Shown here: in pieces, positions 14,516 through 16,071 of the stretch
Numbering within the stretch: position 1 is the stretch's first letter
Layout of the letters: each line of letters opens with the position of its first letter
Assembly (NCBI GenBank): GCA_045600965.1
Contig: JAZRYW010000018.1
Coordinates: 1-16,071 of the forward strand
Length of the DNA: 16,071 bases
From: RGIG6374 sp045600965
Lineage (GTDB): Bacteria; Bacteroidota; Bacteroidia; Bacteroidales; UBA932
Direction: 5' to 3'
Program-made: the position numbers and the translations under genes
Notes under the pieces: generated by a model
Told to the model about the DNA's origin: nothing
The model's database searches: none
Seen by the model: the letters and a program-made list of their open reading frames with translations, nothing else

Positions 14516-15796
14516 ATGAGAGCATACGACATCGGCATCCGACTTTACACACTTGGCATCCGCATTGCCGCGCTGCTCGGACACAGGAAGGCGTCGCTGT
14601 GGGTCAGCGGCCGCAGGGAGTTCCCATCAATATGCGCAAACGGAGTTCCGGAGGGTCTCACCCGCACCATATGGTTCCACGCCGCTTCTCTCGGAGAATT
14701 CGAGATAGGCAGGCCCCTTGTCGAAGAAACCCGCAGAAAGCATCCAGACTGGCGCATCGTGCTCACCTTCTTCTCCCCTTCCGGCTACCAGGTCAGAAAG
14801 AACTGGCCCGGAGCCGACTTTGTGTTCTACCTTCCGTCCGACACCCCCCGGAATGCGGAAAGGTTCATCGACGCCGTGCGGCCCGACACCGCCGTGTTCA
14901 TAAAGGACGAATTCTGGCTCAACCATCTGGGCGTGCTGCAGGAGCGCGGAATACCCACATTCCTTGTTTCTGCCATTTTCCGCAGGGGCGACATCTTCTT
15001 CAAACCTTTCGGGGGGATGTTCCGCAGGGCTCTGCACGGTTTCCGCAGGATATTCGTCCTCGATGAGGAATCCCGCCGCCTGCTGGAAGGGATAGGCTGC
15101 ACAGAGTGTGAAGTGACAGGTGACACCCGCAACGACAGGATAGCCGCACTTGCTCGGGAAGGTCAGGACAACACTCCGGCGATGAGCGCAATAAGGCAGT
15201 TCTGCTCAGGCAGGGATGTTTTTGCGGTGGGAAGTTGTCACAGCGCGGACGAACGTCTGCTCGTGCCTTTCATCAACAGGCACAGGGACATCGCCTTCCT
15301 GATCACGCCTCACGACATAAATCCTTCCGAGATTGAAAATCTACGTTCCCGCCTGAAGGAGGAATCCGTTCTTCTGACCGACATACTGGCAGGCAAAAAA
15401 TCCGCAGAATGCCTTGCCGAAGTCAGCATCCTGGTCAACGACACCGTGGGCATACTTGCCGGGACTTACCGCTACTGCCGCTGGGCTTACGTCGGAGGGG
15501 CATTCGGGCATCTGATGCACAGCGTTCAGGAACCCGCCGTTTTCGGGCTTCCCGTTGCATTCGGACCTAAATATGGAAAGTTCAAGGAAGCGTCAGACCT
15601 GATTGCCGCCGGAGCGGGACGTTCAGTCAGCAGGACTGAACATCTGGAGGAATGGTTCCGCACCGTTGACTGCAGCAAGGCCGGAGCGGCCGCGCGCTCC
15701 TGTATCCTTGACAACTGCGGAGCCACAGGCAGGATTTCCGCATATCTGGAAAATCTTTTCGTGGAGCATAGGGGAATCGGACCCCTGACCTTTTGA
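14516..15796 (+). CDS. waaA: 3-deoxy-D-manno-octulosonic acid (Kdo) transferase
   Basis: WaaA adds Kdo from CMP-Kdo to lipid IVA on the inner face of the inner membrane during LPS synthesis. The 426-residue length matches the family. An amphipathic/hydrophobic N-terminal segment (about 4-21) would anchor it. The catalytic glutamate is E61 in WFHAASLGEFE, equivalent to the HAxSxGE motif. The C-terminal GT-B domain shows the CMP-Kdo-binding region AYVGGAFG and the QEPAVFGLPVAFGPKYGKF block. The reading frame runs 35 nt into an antisense tRNA gene, so the last eleven codons (VEHRGIGPLTF and stop region) come from the tRNA complement; they lie beyond the conserved domain. A five-codon ORF (14502-14519) overlaps the start codon. 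Confidence 0.93.
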   Translation: MRAYDIGIRLYTLGIRIAALLGHRKASLWVSGRREFPSICANGVPEGLTRTIWFHAASLGEFEIGRPLVEETRRKHPDWRIVLTFFSPSGYQVRKNWPGADFVFYLPSDTPRNAERFIDAVRPDTAVFIKDEFWLNHLGVLQERGIPTFLVSAIFRRGDIFFKPFGGMFRRALHGFRRIFVLDEESRRLLEGIGCTECEVTGDTRNDRIAALAREGQDNTPAMSAIRQFCSGRDVFAVGSCHSADERLLVPFINRHRDIAFLITPHDINPSEIENLRSRLKEESVLLTDILAGKKSAECLAEVSILVNDTVGILAGTYRYCRWAYVGGAFGHLMHSVQEPAVFGLPVAFGPKYGKFKEASDLIAAGAGRSVSRTEHLEEWFRTVDCSKAGAAARSCILDNCGATGRISAYLENLFVEHRGIGPLTF

Positions 15797-15834
15797 ATGC
15801 CATTCAAACGCTCTACCAACTGAGCTAATGCCCC
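15762..15834 (-). tRNA. tRNA-Ala (anticodon GGC)
   Basis: The minus strand folds into a full cloverleaf of 73 nt. The acceptor is GGGGCAT with ATGCTCC and contains the G3-U70 pair that defines alanine tRNAs. The D arm is GCTC/GAGC with loop AGTTGGTA. The anticodon arm is TTTGA/TCAAA with loop ATGGCAT (anticodon GGC). The variable loop is AGGTC and the T arm AGGGG/CCCCT. The discriminator is A73; CCA is not encoded (next bases CGA). Odd point: the T loop is TCCGATT, giving C at position 55 where T (pseudouridine 55) is nearly universal. The 3' half overlaps the 3' end of waaA on the opposite strand by 35 bp. Confidence 0.93.
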
Positions 15835-15843
15835 TTTGCCATA

Positions 15844-15874
15844 CAAAGGTATTACAAATTCCGGAATTTGCAAA
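15844..15874 (-). promoter_or_regulatory. Promoter of tRNA-Ala
   Basis: On the minus strand TTTG (plus CAAA, 15871-15874), 19 bp, then TACCTTTG (plus CAAAGGTA, 15844-15851): an exact consensus match. The transcript would start only a few nucleotides ahead of the mature tRNA 5' end, so almost no 5' leader needs removal. Confidence 0.75.
15855..15870. promoter_or_regulatory. Perfect 16-bp palindrome in the tRNA-Ala promoter spacer
   Basis: CAAATTCCGGAATTTG is its own reverse complement and abuts the -33 box while ending 3 bp from the -7 box. Its core TTCCGGAA recurs at 15893-15900, 34 bp away, about three helical turns. The placement is that of an operator for a dimeric regulator, but no regulator is identified and it may be chance. 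Confidence 0.45.
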
Positions 15875-15969
15875 CGCCGAAGAATTATTACCTTCCGGAA
15901 TACATATCCTCGTAATATTTCTGATAGTCACCGGTAGTTTGACAGAATAAATTTTGAATTTTTTTATAG

Positions 15970-15993
15970 AAAGGCCCACGAGGCCTTTTTTTT
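15970..15993 (+). terminator. Intrinsic terminator, plus strand
   Basis: AAAGGCC (15970-15976), loop CACGA, GGCCTTT (15982-15988), followed by further T to make an eight-T run ending at 15993. The strong stem and T-run mark it as a plus-strand terminator. The only plus-strand gene behind it is waaA, 173 nt upstream. The waaA mRNA ending here would carry the full complement of tRNA-Ala. A short unannotated transcript from 15835-15969 is the alternative. Confidence 0.8.
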
Positions 15994-16008
15994 GTCAAAT
16001 ATTATTTT

Positions 16009-16016
16009 TATATTTG
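16009..16016 (+). promoter_or_regulatory. Possible -7 box of the next plus-strand gene
   Basis: TATATTTG is an exact -7 match. TTTG at 15991-15994 is only 14 bp upstream, too close for a normal -33 box. It stands about 40 nt ahead of the ATG at 16057, a plausible leader. Confidence 0.4.
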
Positions 16017-16056
16017 TATTTAGATAGTGTTAGACATCAACTTCCTAGATACAGAT

Positions 16057-16071
16057 ATGACACTCCAGTTA
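16057..16071 (+). CDS. Possible start of a gene running off the right edge
   Basis: ATG at 16057-16059 opens a frame (M-T-L-Q-L) that is still open at the window end. Position behind a terminator and a -7 box supports a new transcription unit. Five codons are far too few to name it. Confidence 0.35.

Larger units (their letters stand above)
15835..15969. other. Intergenic region upstream of tRNA-Ala
   Basis: Apart from the tRNA promoter and the TTCCGGAA repeats, no gene is apparent. The plus strand has several stops in each frame and no plausible start. The waaA transcript may run through here to the terminator at 15970. Confidence 0.4.

Overview
The window looks like chromosomal core sequence from a Bacteroidota species, most likely of order Bacteroidales. 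Four genes or operons (gyrB, the TPR-barrel pair, ftsE, tRNA-Ala) are preceded by the Bacteroidota housekeeping promoter TTTG-N19/20-TAnnTTTG. Shine-Dalgarno sites are mostly weak. GyrB lacks the long proteobacterial insert, and a PgpH-type HD phosphodiesterase is present. Coding DNA is fairly GC-rich and gaps are AT-rich, which would fit an Alistipes/Rikenellaceae-like genome, but the genus cannot be fixed from sequence alone.

Layout, left to right. Positions 1-307 hold no convincing conventional gene. They contain a 118-bp imperfect foldback element with two back-to-back mini-ORFs, then a second hairpin-rich stretch. Next comes a minus-strand pair, a LysE-family exporter (1077-1712) followed by a COG0731-type radical SAM protein (308-1066). 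Divergent from it is lnt, apolipoprotein N-acyltransferase (1778-3400, +), whose 3' end overlaps tail-to-tail with a 7TM-HD cyclic-dinucleotide phosphodiesterase (3339-5411, -). That gene is divergent from gyrB (5516-7507, +). gyrB converges on a minus-strand pair: a 989-residue secreted TPR protein (9185-12154) followed 16 bp later by an outer-membrane beta-barrel protein (7519-9168). A minus-strand overlapping operon ftsE-nth-xerD (14425 down to 12221) comes next, divergent from waaA (14516-15796, +). The 3' end of waaA overlaps an antisense tRNA-Ala(GGC) gene (15762-15834, -). The right edge has an intrinsic terminator, a -7 promoter box and what may be the first five codons of another gene.

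Most genes are housekeeping: envelope biogenesis (Lnt, WaaA, FtsE, the barrel/TPR pair), DNA topology and repair (GyrB, Nth, XerD) and second-messenger turnover (HD protein). No defence system, prophage, insertion sequence or CRISPR array was seen. The unusual features lie in packing and short elements: the foldback at the left edge, a gyrB terminator apparently embedded in the barrel gene, the tRNA-waaA overlap with a non-canonical base at tRNA position 55, and a perfect 16-bp palindrome between the tRNA promoter boxes. The TPR-barrel pair is the only multi-gene unit of unknown function.
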